Assembly: GCF_000344685.1 (NCBI RefSeq) | Contig: NW_006920413.1 | Span: 581,599 to 645,598, forward strand | Direction of reading: 5' to 3' | DNA: 64,000 bases | From: Gloeophyllum trabeum ATCC 11539 | Taxonomy: Eukaryota; Basidiomycota; Agaricomycetes; Gloeophyllales; Gloeophyllaceae | In this document: piece by piece, positions 35,666-46,967 of the stretch | Layout: each line of letters starts with the position of its first letter | How positions within the stretch are numbered: the stretch's first letter is position 1 | Program-made: the position numbers and the translations under genes | Notes under the pieces: generated by a model | What the model was told of the DNA's origin: nothing | Databases searched by the model: none | Seen by the model: only the letters and a program-made list of their open reading frames with translations

Positions 35666-37706
35666 CTATGAAGCGGCCTTCAGCGGTTCAGACTGGGGCC
35701 CCGCAGACTGCTCAGGCTCGACACGAGATGCAGCAGGCTTCTGAGCCTCCGTTTGAGATGTACTGGACTGTTCCTCCTCCAGTGGAGGAACAACTTGCCG
35801 TAACAGCTCATCCGTCTCTACCTGGGCAGCCGCAATAGCCTCCGCTTCTTTCCGCTTCGCCAGGAGCGCCAACCACTCGTTCTCTAAGTGAGTTCTTGCC
35901 CTTTGTCCCTCGTGCACCTGGCCGCCGCTCGAGATGAACCGCTGCAGCTGCCTCGACACCTCATATCCGCACTCCTTCATCTCCTCGAGCGCGATCTTGT
36001 ACCGCGAGTCGTTGTTCTCCACGCACTTGCGCACGATGGCGTTGTAGACCTCCACGCCGGGCTTGATCCCCTGCGCCTTCATCTCCTCGAGGTAGAAGAA
36101 TGCGTCCTCGTACGTCTCCTGCGTCAGGCACAGCTCGATCAGGCGCGTGTACGTCCGCGCCTTGGGTTTGATATGCAGCTCCTTCATCTGCGCTAGTAGA
36201 CGGTCGCCCAGCTCACGATGGCGGAGCACTATGCATCCGGCCAGCAGCTCCTCGAATGTCGTCCGGTCCGGCTTGATGCCTAGGGATGGCATAGCCTGGA
36301 AGACCCCAACCGCACGCTGCAGTTCACCGAGTTCAACTGCGGCTTTGATCAAAGCGTTCACGACCATGACGTCCACGGTCTTGCCTTCCTCGTGTAGCTC
36401 GTCCAGGGCCGTCCACATAACGTCGATGCCGTCGAGCGTGCCACGGGCCCACTGCGAGAGCGGGTCGATGGTCTGCAAGGTCGGCTCTACGTTATTTTCG
36501 CGCATGAGTTCAATCGTTAGCACGGCTTCCTTGATACGCTGGGCACCGCAGAGCGCTTCGACGAGCGGTGCGAAGTGGTATTCGCGCAGGGTTGCGCCTA
36601 GGGATTTGAGCGTGCGGATGACAGACGCGGCGAGCTCTGGAAGGTGACTCCGCCCAGCGGTGTGGAGGACTTCGACGCAGAGACCTTCATCGGGAAGCAC
36701 GTTGAGGCGATCGACAACCCTTTCCCAGCACTGAGCGACGCCGTCGACCTACCTAGAGGTCAGCACAACACTTTGAGGACGCGCGGGACTACTCACGTAG
36801 AGCTGCCCGGACGAAGATGTCAGACACTTCATCCATGTCACGATGTCCAGCGAGCGGACAGATCGCGCTTCGAATTGCTCCGCTAACTGGCATGCTAACC
36901 GGGGGAAGCCCAAATCGGCAGCGACACGGATGAGTTTCTCCTCTATGGCGACGTTTAGAGGGACACCCTGTGCCTCCGCCTGTGCATACAGCTCCAAGCA
37001 CATCTCTATGTTATTGGCCGTAAGATACCGGTCTATGAGAATCCCATAAGTCTCCGTGTCCGGAGCCAGGCCTGCGTCTTTAAGCATGTCTAGGATATGT
37101 AACGACACCAAAGGGTCTTCCAAACGGTTTATCTGTTAGAATTATCAGAAGCGGTGTATTGAAGTGAAACCGGAACAGCTCACGCGCATCAGAGTATTAT
37201 ACGTATCCACGCTGGGCCGGATACCCAGCGCCAGCATATCCTCAAACACAGCGAATGCTTCCACCACCCACGCCTCGTTCACGAGCGAACGGAGGAGGAG
37301 CTCGTATGTTTGTAGGTTCGGCATAACACCCCGTTCCTTCATGTCCCCGCACAGGCGGAAAGCGTTCGCCGCTCGCCCCTCGTCCGCGAATCTGGACATC
37401 GTTAGATTACATGTGGCGACTGTAACAGGCCCGGGCGGGAGCAGGGACATTCGCCCTTGTTTTGTATTAGAGGGGCCGTAGCGATTTGGGCTGTGTACCT
37501 CATGCTCGGGCACCGCTCGAAGTGCAGCGGCTACTGATGCATGCCGTCTGCTTTTCAGCGCATCTAGCGAACCCGTCAGAACTGTAAGTCCGACGTGACC
37601 TAGCGTGTCTCGCACCTTTAGAGACGCACTTAAGACTTTGTTTCGCACTCCCTGTCAGACTACGCTGCGCGTTCGTTATGACATTGCGCGAGCACGACGC
37701 CAACAT
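35666..37706 (-). CDS. Pentatricopeptide-repeat protein, probably mitochondrial
   Basis: The ATG at 37706 (MLASCSRNVITNAQRSLTG) begins a basic leader without acidic residues, fitting mitochondrial import. At least four exons follow. PPR helices are clear, for example ANAFRLCGDMKERGVMPNLQ, EAFAVFEDMLALGIRPSVDT, LHILDMLKDAGLAPDTETYG, RAVGVFQAMPSLGIKPDRTT and DAFFYLEEMKAQGIKPGVEV, with the P-D/N-x-x-T-Y type turns expected of RNA-binding PPR repeats. The last 90 residues are a charged, disordered tail ending EPLKAAS at 35666. Fungal PPR proteins bind specific mitochondrial transcripts for stability or translation; the target is not predictable here. A short intron (about 34 nt) near the start is needed to join frames, so the first 60 residues are uncertain. 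It is divergent from rad21. Confidence 0.85.
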
Positions 37707-37878
37707 AACACTGGACTTAGCACAGAGGTCGAAACCGGAAAAGCAAGGGTGACGCGTGACCGCAATCGGGAAGTCCGTTCAGCGTTACAGTGACACCCAG
37801 CCCTCCGCCTGAAACCTCTCCGTTGGTTTGCCACAAACGCGCGCGACGCGTTAGATCTTCTTGTATATACCCCTCAGC
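37707..37878. promoter_or_regulatory. Shared divergent promoter of the PPR gene and rad21
   Basis: Only 172 bp separate the two start codons, so both promoters must lie here or within the first introns. A TATATA stretch at 37863-37868 is 11 bp before the rad21 ATG, too close for a classical TATA box. Confidence 0.6.
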
Positions 37879-40247
37879 ATGGTGAGTAGTTGTCGGCTGC
37901 AGTTGGACTCAGAATTAACCGCCAATAGTTCTATTCAGAGGCTATCCTCACTCGTAGAGGGCCGCTGGCCAAAGTATGGCTGGCGGCACACATGGAGCGC
38001 AAACTCACGAAAGCTCAGACGTTACAAACTGATATCGAGGAGTCCGTCGGTACGTCTTACTCTCCTTAGCTAAAGGGGGTGCTCAAAGGCGCTCGTTAGA
38101 GGCGATTGTCGGGCAGGAGGTGGAGGTCATGGCTCTGAGATTGAGTGGACAGTTGTTGCTTGGTGTGGTCCGGATATACAGTCGGAAGGCGAAATATCTG
38201 CTGGATGACTGTAATGAGGCGCTTCTCAAGATCAAGATGGTATGTCCGGACGTTCAGTTTTAACGTGGGTGTAGCCTAACCCTCGCAGGCTTTCCGCCCT
38301 GGCCTAGTCGACATGCTAGAGGACCAACTCAACGTTAAGAGCACCGCCATCACCCTCCAAGGCGGAGACATTGACCTGGACATGCTGCTCCCCGACATCA
38401 ACTGGTACGTCCCCTTCTCTCCCCCTCTTCCCCGCCCTTCATCACGCGCATCCCAGGGACATGGACTTTGATGAACAAATGCCGCAGCCACAAGGCCAGT
38501 ACGTCGCGCGCGAAGCCGACATCACCCTCGCCAACGCCGACGGCTTCGAGTTCAACCTTGATGACGGTGGCGGGTACGGCTGGGACCTCGGGCCCTCCGA
38601 CGGGATCGGGTCCCAGGACTTCGAGGTCGACCTCGGGCTCGACTTCGGCCCGGACGACAGCATGAGCGTCGAGATGGGGCGTGATGCCGCACCCCCGCGC
38701 GCCCCACGGGAGTCGCTGGACTCACGGCTGGCGGGCAAGGCGAACACTGACTTGGATATGGACGTGCTGTCGCAGAGGAGCAGGTCCCAGGATCCGTTTG
38801 GCGCGGATGTGGATATGGATTTTGGGCCTGATCTTGGTGGCATGGATATTGACCTCGGTCTTGACTTCGGGGATGGGCCTGGGGCGACGGGGGCTGCTGA
38901 TGTGACTATGGAGGCTGAGCAGCCGCAGAGCGACCGGGAGAAAACGCCTGGATATACTAGGTCAATAAGTGAGTTAATGAGCTATCGCTCATTGATTGTA
39001 TCAACGATACTGATGTAAATAATAGCGTCCCCACTGTCCGAGCCTCCCATGACCCCGCCTCCAGACATGGAGATCACAGCCGGGGCCGCCGCCGCAGAGG
39101 CGCAAGGACTAACAGGCAAGGCTAAGCGAAAGCCAAAGGAGAAGAAACAAATCATCGACTCGGTCACCGAGCTAGCTGACGGACCCGGCGCGCGCGTCGG
39201 CCGCGGACGCAACGCCGGGCTGGGCTCGCAGCAAGCCAAGGACGTCAGCGGCATCCTCACGGAGCAGCACTTCCTCCCCGCCTCCCCGCTCGTGATGCGC
39301 CTGCTTGAGATCCGCGAGGACCCGATCGCGCACTTCCTGCCGACGAAGGTAACGCCGAACGGCACGTTCTTCTGCGCGGCGCCGCCGGGGATGGCGCCCG
39401 AGCTGGCAGAACTGTTTTTGAGGCCGGTGCAGCAGCACGGGGTGGGCCCCAAGCGCCGCCAGGCATCGCCGGAGAAGGGGCCCAGTAAGAAGGCGAGGCT
39501 GGAGGAGGGGAGCGTCGCGGGTGAGGATGAAGTGGAGCAGGCGCGGAGAGCGGAGAGTCTTGCCCCAAGCGTGGCTCTGGGAAGCGAAGCCTTGCGCGGT
39601 AGCGTAGGCCCCGGCGACCTCAACTTCGACCTGGGGGACAACACGCTTGGTATGGATGATTTCCAGATGCCCATACCAGAAATTGGGGACCTGGCCCAGG
39701 CGGACGTGGATCTTGTCCGAGCGCGCTCCAAGTCCGCTGCACCCTCCGAGCTGACGCGGTTGTCCCGGCTCTCGACTCCGGCGGTGGAGGGCGAGGGTGA
39801 CGAGACATATGCGGATGCGGACTGCCCCATCGCTATGTTCGATTCGCGGTCTCAGTCTCAGTCGCAAGAGAAGGAAGCGGAGCCAGCTGAACATGATGGT
39901 AAAGGGTACAGCCGGAACACGGTCAAGGCATTGTCGATTATTAGGAGGGAGCTCCAGCCCGATGATGAGGAGCAACAGGAGAAGGTGCTCAGTTTCCGAC
40001 AGATGTCTCACAAGGTAAGCGTGTTGTCGTTTCCATGTTGATCTGTTTTGCTAAAGATATGTCGTAGGCTTCCCGTCGGGCAGCGGCTTCGTTCTTCTTC
40101 GAGCTGCTGGTGCTCGGGACGCGAGACTGCGTCAAGCTGTCGCAAGCTGCACCCTTTGATAATATCGAAGTGCGTGCAAAGGATAAGTTGTGGGAGCGGC
40201 AGCGTCACGCGTCGATGGCACCGTCTGTGGCTTCTGGGGCTGCATGA
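37879..40247 (+). CDS. rad21: Cohesin kleisin subunit Rad21/Scc1
   Basis: The start codon 37879-37881 is followed at once by a GTGAGT intron, so exon 1 encodes only Met; exon 2 gives [20 protein letters not shown]. The kleisin N-terminal domain (about 1-105) includes [20 protein letters not shown], which binds SMC3. The middle is acidic and disordered, with repeated DLDMD/DFGPD blocks and likely separase sites. The C-terminal winged helix ([45 protein letters not shown]) binds SMC1. The protein ends at 40247. Rad21 closes the cohesin ring for sister-chromatid cohesion and repair. A Rec8 assignment is possible but the C-terminal pattern [12 protein letters not shown] fits Rad21 well. Confidence 0.92.
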
Positions 40248-40562
40248 TCTTATTTTCTACATCTTGCGTTGGTCATTTACTCCCATTATAGTTATTGGTC
40301 AGTTCTTGCTTTGTTGTTCCATCTGTTGGATGAACACTGCTATGTTTCTAGTGCCGTGTCATGTTACTTTTTTAGCGTAGTACCTGTATACGAGACAGAT
40401 TAAATGTATATCTCCTGCCATTGTTTCCGTGTCTTGGGAAATGCTTGTGGCCTTTAAATGCCACGGGGAGGACCCCGGGGAGCCTCCATCGATCGCCCCG
40501 GATTCGGCCACACTTGCAACTTGACGACGTTGTGGCAAAACCGCTCTGTGATACTTTCGACC
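40248..40562. other. Intergenic region
   Basis: Between rad21 and the dehydratase gene on the same strand. Nothing else is recognised. Confidence 0.5.
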
Positions 40563-41672
40563 ATGGCGCCACCGACGAGGTCAACATCCGCCGCTAAAAA
40601 GCAAAACAATGCCTTCGCATTCCCCGCTACTGAGTCAACGCAGTCGCCGGTGCTATACGCGTATATGACGCTGTATAATGTTCTGTCGGCGGTGGGATGG
40701 TCTTTAGTGCTGTATACGACCGTATCGCATCTCCTTACGTCCCCATATCCCTCAACGCCTTCTGCGGTGCCCACAGCACCCAAAACAAGTTCCTACTTTG
40801 CCCGTCTATTCTCTTCCCTGCCTATTCTCAAGTCCGCCGCACCCGCGGCGCCCCCTACATCCACCATCGAAGCCTTTGTCCTCGCCAAACTCCCTTTCCT
40901 TGAGCCGTACCTGCGGAGGAGCCATACTCTGTACCAGAGTGCGGGTTTGGTCACGGCGGTCGTGCAGAGTTTTGCCGTGCTCGAGGTCGTGCATGTGCTG
41001 CTGGGATGGGTGAAGAGCGCGCTCCCGACGACCGCGGTTCAGGTTGCCAGTAGGCTGATACTCGTATGGGGCATTGCTGAACGATTTGAGGAGGTGCGCC
41101 TCACTTTTGTCTTGTTTCTGCTCGTTTGGTGGCACCTCGCTGAGCCCGCTCCTGCAGGCCCGCACCTCCCCCTTCTACGCCACGATGCTCCTCTCCTGGG
41201 CATCCACCGAGATAATTCGGTACTCCTACTACGCCCTGTCCCTCCTCTCCTCCCCCACTTCCCCAGCCCCGTTCAAGGTCACCATCCCGTACTGGCTCAC
41301 CTACCTCCGCTACACGACGTTCTACGTGCTCTACCCGACGGGCGCGGGCAGCGAGGCCTTCTGCATGTACGCGACGCTCCCGAAGAGCAACCCCATCAGC
41401 GGCGCGTGGGTGCAGCAGATGCTTTGGGGCCGGTGGGGTGTCGAGGACTGGGTGCGGGCGGCGTTGTTCGTCATTTGGTGGCCGGGTGAGTGTGGTATCT
41501 GGTCAATATGAGAGTTGTGCGATGGATACTGATTTTCCGGTTCTTCTTCTCGTGTGCAGGGTTGTATGTTATGTACACCCACATGATGCGCCAGCGTCGC
41601 AAGGTCCTCGGGACGGGTGGCCAGAAGCTGGGCGCCGCTCCGGCCGTCCCTCCCAAAAACAAGACTCAATGA
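40563..41672 (+). CDS. PHS1: Very-long-chain 3-hydroxyacyl-CoA dehydratase (PHS1/HACD)
   Basis: Three exons: 40563-41093, 41158-41485 and 41560-41672, joined as RFEE-ARTSPFYATML and IWWPG-LYVMYTHMM. It starts MAPPTRSTSAAKKQNNAF. Membrane spans include LYNVLSAVGWSLVLYTTV and SFAVLEVVHVLLGWV. The catalytic Tyr-Glu pair is in LYPTGAGSEAFCMY. WASTEIIRYSYYAL and the basic C-terminus (RQRRKVLGTGG) are family hallmarks. The enzyme dehydrates 3-hydroxyacyl-CoA in the ER elongation cycle for very-long-chain fatty acids and sphingolipids. About 45 residues between the first two spans are Pro/Ser/Thr-rich and longer than in yeast Phs1. Its 3' part was copied downstream (see the pseudogene at 43358). Confidence 0.94.
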
Positions 41673-42368
41673 ACCAAAATGCGATAAATGCTGCGATATG
41701 TTCGTGCTAATGACTTACAGTAACGAGTAGGGAACGGTTTTTTGTTTATTCGTATACCTATATGGTCTCTTTATCTTTATACTCTTCTAGTATCGGATGA
41801 CTAACGGAATAGAAGGATGAACCCCTTTGCACTGTGATGTGACTTGCGATCTTCATTGCATGCCAGTGAGCAGATGCTATCGTCCACGCCTATTAGTATG
41901 ATGCTTCCGCGGAGTCACCTACCCCTAACCCAAATGACCGCCGACAGACATCAGTTCAATGGATTCAAATATAGCGATTTTGACTCTTGTTCAACGGCCG
42001 TACCCCGAGTGGCCGCTGTAGTGTACGCTATACCGCTCTGCTTATCATACCCTTGGACAGCATTCCGAATTCGACGTTTATGGGAGAATTTCCTCTGGCG
42101 TTCCTGTGGATGAACGTGCGTTCCGGAAGGAAAGGCCCCTGCCAGCTGCGTTCCTCGGACGTCAGATGATCGCGTCCAGTCCATCTGGAGGTAATGTGTG
42201 CACTGCTGCAACGCTTCTCCCGCTTCGATGTTCTGGCCCATGCAGGGTCAAACGGACTCGGTTAGCTTACAATGGTCGTTGACGCTAATGCGCTGTAGTC
42301 ATCAACTGACATAAAAGCCCGGCACCCGACGATGCGTCGCACGTCTTGCAAAACCCAGTCTGCCTACG
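41673..42368. other. Intergenic region, first copy of a duplicated segment
   Basis: It contains the promoter of the first methyltransferase gene and is recognisably repeated at 43708-44545 (for example TAACGGAATAGA and the CTGTAGTCATCA block just before each gene). Confidence 0.7.
42311..42317 (+). promoter_or_regulatory. TATA-like element of the first ICMT gene
   Basis: ATAAAAG, 58 bp before the ATG. The same element lies 58 bp before the second copy's ATG, in a conserved context (TGACATAAAAGC versus CGACATAAAAGC). Confidence 0.55.
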
Positions 42369-43145
42369 ATGTCGCTCCTTCGAGCTCCCCTGCTCCTCCT
42401 GACCGTGTCTGGGATACATTATTCGCTTACGGCGCCTAACCCGACTCCTCCAAATGAAGAGCGCGCACGCTACAAGACTGCCGAAGTCAAGATTAGCAAG
42501 TTGGTCGTGCTCTGGCCTATGCTCATGAAAGTGCGCACCTGCCGTCCCATGTGACCCCACTTCCTACTGACCAGCCCGCCGTTCCAGGCCGCCCTCTGGA
42601 CCGGAGCGCTCTGCGAAACCGTGCTCATCCTCGCGCACAACTTCCCCGCGCACCCACTCTCTCAGAGCGTGCTCTCCACGCTCCTCCCCTCGGACTCCGC
42701 CGCCGCAGGCGCGCTCATCCTGACGCCGGCCTTCCTTGCGGGCACCGCGCTCACGCTCTTCGGCACGTACCTGCGGCACCGGTGCTTCCGGGTACTGGGC
42801 AAGCTCTTCACCTTCGAGCTCGCGATCCGCAAGGACCACCGGCTCGTCACCGAGGGGCCCTACTCCGTCGTGCGCCACCCGTCGTACACCGCGGGCGTCC
42901 TCGCGTTCACCGGCGCGAACCTGTGCCTCCTTGGGCCCGGGTCGTGGTTCTGGGAGTCTGGGCTCGCGCACACGAAGGCCGGGCAGGTGTTCCTCGCCGC
43001 GATGGCGGTGAACTTGGTGTGGACGGTCGGGTTTGTGGGGCGCAGGACCGTGGTGGAGGACCGCACGTTGAGAGAGCAGTTTGGCGCGCAGTGGGATGAG
43101 TGGGCGGCCCGTGTCCCGTATCGGCTGTTCCCTTTCATTTTCTGA
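42369..43145 (+). CDS. STE14: Protein-S-isoprenylcysteine O-methyltransferase, copy 1
   Basis: Two exons of 162 and 558 nt (42369-42530, 42588-43145), 239 residues. It starts MSLLRAPLLLLTVSGIHYS, hydrophobic. The second exon carries the ICMT fold: GTYLRHRCFRVLGKLFTFEL, then the cofactor motif LVTEGPYSVVRHPSYTAG, a membrane span LVWTVGFVGRRTVVE and the C-terminal FGAQWDEWAARVPYRLFPFIF. It methylates the C-terminal prenylcysteine of CaaX proteins such as Ras and Rho in the ER membrane. In basidiomycetes mating pheromones are processed the same way. A close paralogue follows at 44546. Both copies keep the catalytic region, so both may be active. Confidence 0.92.
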
Positions 43146-43357
43146 GGTGCTCCAGAGGGTGCGTTTTGTGCGGCTAGTGTTCGAGATTTTCAAACTATGG
43201 AGTGCGCTCCCTTCGGACGCCTCTTTGTCGTTCCGTTGCGTCGGTACCGGTCCCAGCGCTTACCTGTGACACAGCGTATACCTTTCGTGGATCCAGGTTC
43301 GAGGAATCGTAGTCCGTCTTTCGAGGTTCATCGAGTATCCGGATATTCTCCGGAAAG

Positions 43358-43707
43358 CGTTCACCATCCCGTACTGGCTCATGTACCTCCGCTACACAAT
43401 TTCTGCGTGTACGCGACGCTCCTAAAGAGCAATCCCATCAGCGGCCAGTGGGTGCAGCAGATGCTTTGGGGCCGCTGAGGGATCGAAGACTGAGTGCGGG
43501 CGGCGTTATCTGTTATTTGGTGGCCAGGTAAGGATGGTGCTTCTTCAAGATGAGATGGACGCTGATTTTTCGTTCTTGTTCTCGTGTGCAGGATTGTATG
43601 TTATGAACATCCACATGATGCGCCAGCGTCGCAAGGCCCTCGGGATGGACTTTGTCCAGAAGCTCGGCGCTGCTCCGGTCGTTCCTCCCAGCAGCAAGAC
43701 TCAATGA
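43358..43707 (+). pseudogene. Truncated copy of the PHS1/HACD 3' end
   Basis: Similar to 41276-41672 of the intact gene, including the last intron (donor GTAAGG here) and the final exon ending with an in-frame SSKTQ stop. It starts mid-exon at a junction. About 40 bases are missing after TACCTCCGCTACAC, removing the catalytic LYPTGAGSE segment. Two Trp codons of the intact gene (GRWGVEDW) are TGA here. It cannot make a working enzyme. Confidence 0.88.
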
Positions 43708-44545
43708 AGCAACGTGGAATAAAATGCTGCAACATGACTCACAGTAACGAGGGGGATACAGTAGACAGTTGCTCGTCTACTAAGTCTTACTTAGGAGGCG
43801 CAGTATCAGGCCTAGGGATACAGTTCTCTGTTTATTCGTATGTCTATCTTGTCTCTTTATCTTTATACTCTACTACTAGTGTTGATTGAGTAACGGAATA
43901 GATGGATGGAGCTCGCGCTTTGAGCCGTGATATTTGATATTTGATCTTCATTGTGTGCCAGAGAGCTACAGTATCGTGCCCCCGCAGCCTGTTTCGCTTC
44001 CGAAGACTGACCTACCCCTAACCCGAATAACCACCAGCAAGCATCAGGAGATCCAAATATAGCGATTTTAACCTTACTCCCGAGTCCCACAGAGGCCGTA
44101 GCTCGCGACCACCCTGTCGTATCGCAATTGATAGCATAAACAATGCTGCTTTTGCTTCAATCTATTGTAGAGGGTGGTTACGAGCCTAGCGTGGCCGCTG
44201 TAGTCTACACCATACACCTCTTATCAAACAGCTTATCACGTCCCTAGACTCCATTCTAAAGTTTGTACTAGAATCTGTTCTGAGGTTCTCGTGGATAAAC
44301 GTCCGGGAAAGACCCGCTGCCCGCTGCGTTCTCGCACGTCAGATGATCACATCCCGTCTCTCTGTAGGTAATGTGGGCACAGGCGCATTGCTTCTCTCGC
44401 TTGTACGTTCTGGCCGTGCGAGGTGAAACAGCCTCGGCTAGGTTACAACGGGTCGTTGACGCTAACGCGCTGTAGTCATCACCCGACATAAAAGCTCAGC
44501 ATCCGACTATGCATTGTGCATCCCACAAAACGCAATTTGCTTACA
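43708..44545. other. Spacer and promoter, second copy of the duplicated segment
   Basis: Matches 41673-42368 with many small changes and an added roughly 140 bp. It contains the second TATA-like element and no further gene. Confidence 0.65.
44488..44494 (+). promoter_or_regulatory. TATA-like element of the second ICMT gene
   Basis: ATAAAAG, 58 bp before the ATG at 44546, matching the position in copy 1. Confidence 0.55.
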
Positions 44546-45327
44546 ATGTCGCTCCTCCGAGCTCCCCTGGTCCTCCTGTCCGCATTTGGGATACATTATT
44601 CGCTTACTCCACCTAATCCCCCTCCCCCCGATGAAGAACGCGAACGATACAAGACTCCCGAAATCAAGCTGACCAAGATAATCATGCTCTGGCCTATGTC
44701 CCTCAAGGTACGTGCCGGCGCCGCACCCGTCTCGTACCTCACAGTACTTACTGAGAATTTCCGGTCCAGGCTGCCTTCTGGGCCGGAGGCCTGTGCGAGA
44801 CCGCGCTCATCCTCGCGCACAAGTTCCCCGCGCACCCGCTCTCGCAGCGCGTCCTCTCCACGCTCCTCCCCTCGGGTGCCGCCCCCGCCGGCGCGCTCAC
44901 GCTCACGCCCGCGTTGTTCGCGGGCACCGCGCTTGCGCTCTTCGGCACATACCTTCGGGGCGCGTGCTTCCGCACGCTCGGGAAGCTCTTCACCTTCGAG
45001 CTCGCGATCCGCAAGGACCACCGGCTCGTCACGGAGGGGCCGTACTCGTTCGTGCGCCATCCGTCGTACACCGCGGGGCTCCTCACGTTCGTCGGCGTGA
45101 ACTTCGTGTTCTTCGGGCCGGGGTCGTGGTTCTGGGAATGCGGGGTCGCGCACACGAGGGCGGGGCAGGTGTTCTCGGCGGCGGTGGCGTTGAACGCGGT
45201 GTGGACGGTTGGGTTTATTGCGCAGAGGACGGTGGTGGAGGACCGGACGCTGAGAGAGCAGTTTGGCGCGCAGTGGGACGAGTGGGCGGCGCGTGTCCCG
45301 TATCGGCTCTTCCCTTTCATTTTCTGA
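44546..45327 (+). CDS. STE14: Protein-S-isoprenylcysteine O-methyltransferase, copy 2
   Basis: Exons 44546-44707 and 44770-45327, again 162 and 558 nt, 239 residues: same size and intron position as copy 1. It starts MSLLRAPLVLLSAFGIHYS. The catalytic core LVTEGPYSFVRHPSYTAG is kept, and the last 25 residues equal copy 1. Differences cluster in the loop after the first exon (SGAAPAGALTLTPALFAG versus SDSAAAGALILTPAFLAG) and in the third hydrophobic segment (GVNFVFFGPGSWFW versus GANLCLLGPGSWFW). No stop or frameshift occurs. It has the same predicted reaction as copy 1; separate expression or substrate range is possible but not visible here. Confidence 0.92.
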
Positions 45328-45891
45328 CGGGCCTCAGCGGGGTACGTATTCCAGTTGTGCGACTCGTGTTAGATGTCCTTCAGGCTACGATATGGCGAGC
45401 ATTACGACGCTTTTTGTGTCTTCCCAATGGTTCGGCCCCTGCACTTACGGGTGACAAACCGTACGCGTTTCGCCGATCCAGATATTATATTCGCAAGCTT
45501 CTATGGTTCATCTACCTACCTATTTTCAGGAGGGTGTTTAGACCTCGCAGCGAGACAACTTACTCGTGTCTATCACGGCACCATTAGATTCTTTGCTCCG
45601 CGATCATGAATCGCTGTGCTAAGTGGCCCATAGGCAAGATGAGCTTTGAATAGCAGACCGTGGGGAAGATCAAGACTGGCAAGACATACCTCGTACCTCG
45701 ACTGACTCAACGCCAGCACGGGATATGTCCAATCAGATTTGCTCGCTTGCTGAGTCAGCCTTCCCGGCATGACGGCACGCTTACGTATTCCTCCCACATA
45801 TAATTGGTACCTCCCACGATCCCTCAGGCTTTTACCGTTGTTCCCCTCTTACTTAAGTCTTACTCAGCCTGACTAATCCGTCCGCTGCGAG
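45328..45891. other. Intergenic region
   Basis: The first 200 bp are the 3' flank of the duplicated unit; the rest is the promoter of the bZIP gene. No gene is seen. Confidence 0.5.
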
Positions 45892-46967
45892 ATGTTGGCC
45901 CATGCTCAGCCTCCCTTCCAACAACAACAACAACAGCAGCAGCAGCAGCAGTCGAACCAGCCTCTGCCCGCGCAGCACGCACAAGGGCAGCAGCAGCAGC
46001 CAGCGCCGGAGCAGTCTCAGCAAGCTCAGGATGGCAGCAGCAATCCGAATCCGAATGGATCAGCGCCACAGCCAGGCCCGCCTCCGACACAACAAAGCAT
46101 GCAAAGCACACTGAGGCTGCGTGACGACCCACCCGCCGTGACCCCCGCCGCGCCAGCCCGAACGTCGCGGAAACGAAAGACCCCGCCGGACGCGAAAGCC
46201 AACCAGGGCCCGCCCGTGCCGCCGCCCCCTCAGCCTCAGCCCCAGCCCCAGCCCCAGGGTCAACCACATCAGCCACCGCCGCCGGGGCAGCACCCCCCGC
46301 CGCATATGGTCCCGCCGCCGCCGCATCCTCATGCGCACCCGCCCCCACCGCACCTCCTCCCCCCGCCGCACGCACTCGTGCACCACCCGCACATGCCGCC
46401 GTACCAGTATGGCGCGCCCCCGCCGGGCATGCCAATGGAGTACCCGCCGCCTCAGCAAATCCAGATGGTCATTCCCGGGCCCCCGCCGCCCCAGCAGAAC
46501 GGCCAGCCGGCGGGCAGCCAGAGTCCGAACGGCGGGGCGGGGAGTGGGGGCGAGGGGAACGGAAGGTCATTGAGCCAGAGTAAGAGGGCAGAGCAGAATC
46601 GGAAGGCCCAGAGAGCGTTCAGGGAGCGGAGGGATGCGTGAGTGGTACTTCCTTTCACCGCTTTTTTTCTATTTTTAAGAATACGTCTTCGTCTGCCGGT
46701 AGACATGTGAAGGCACTAGAGCAGCGCTCGCAGCTACTAGATGCGGCCCTCGCCTCAGCCGACGAGGCGAACAGGCGCTGGGAAGAGTGTCGCGCTCTAG
46801 TAGACCAGCTCCGGATCGAGAATGCGGCCCTGCGCGCTACGCTGGCGTCACTCAGCCAGAACAACCCTAACGGTAACCCTGGAATACAGGGCCCTCCACC
46901 GCCAGGGTCCGAAGGCGGACAGCCTGTCAATGCTCCGGCTGGAGAGGGTGCAGAGAGGAAGGAGTAG
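45892..46967 (+). CDS. bZIP transcription factor, Yap-like basic region
   Basis: Two exons joined at RRDA-HVKALE. The first 220 residues are low complexity: a polyglutamine run near residues 10-20, then Pro, His and Gln rich blocks. The basic region SKRAEQNRKAQRAFRERRDA has the NxxAQxxFR signature of the Yap/Pap1 group, followed by a leucine zipper (ALEQRSQLL, ALASADEANRRWEE, LVDQLRIENAALRATLASLS). The protein ends at 46967. Such factors bind TTAC-GTAA-type sites and often govern oxidative or drug stress. I see no Cys-rich redox domain like that of Yap1, so stress sensing is not implied. Confidence 0.88.

Larger units (their letters stand above)
41276..43357 (+). repeat. Direct tandem duplication, first copy (about 2.1 kb)
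   Basis: It runs from inside exon 2 of the dehydratase gene through the first methyltransferase gene and its 3' flank, and abuts the second copy. The left end is set by the match of CACCATCCCGTACTGGCTCA at 41280 and 43362. Confidence 0.75.
43358..45535 (+). repeat. Direct tandem duplication, second copy
   Basis: Broken dehydratase end, spacer, second methyltransferase gene and about 200 bp of its 3' flank. The flank still aligns with that of the first copy (GATCCAGRTTCG-like context near 43290 and 45475). The right end is approximate. Confidence 0.7.

Noticed and set aside
42564..45320. Long minus-strand frames opposite the two ICMT genes
   Set aside because: They mirror each other only because the ICMT genes are duplicated; composition is Arg/Glu shadow type.
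45902..46458. Alternative frames across the Gln/Pro/His-rich part of the bZIP gene
   Set aside because: Repetitive CAG/CCG codons keep all frames open; only one frame leads into the bZIP domain.
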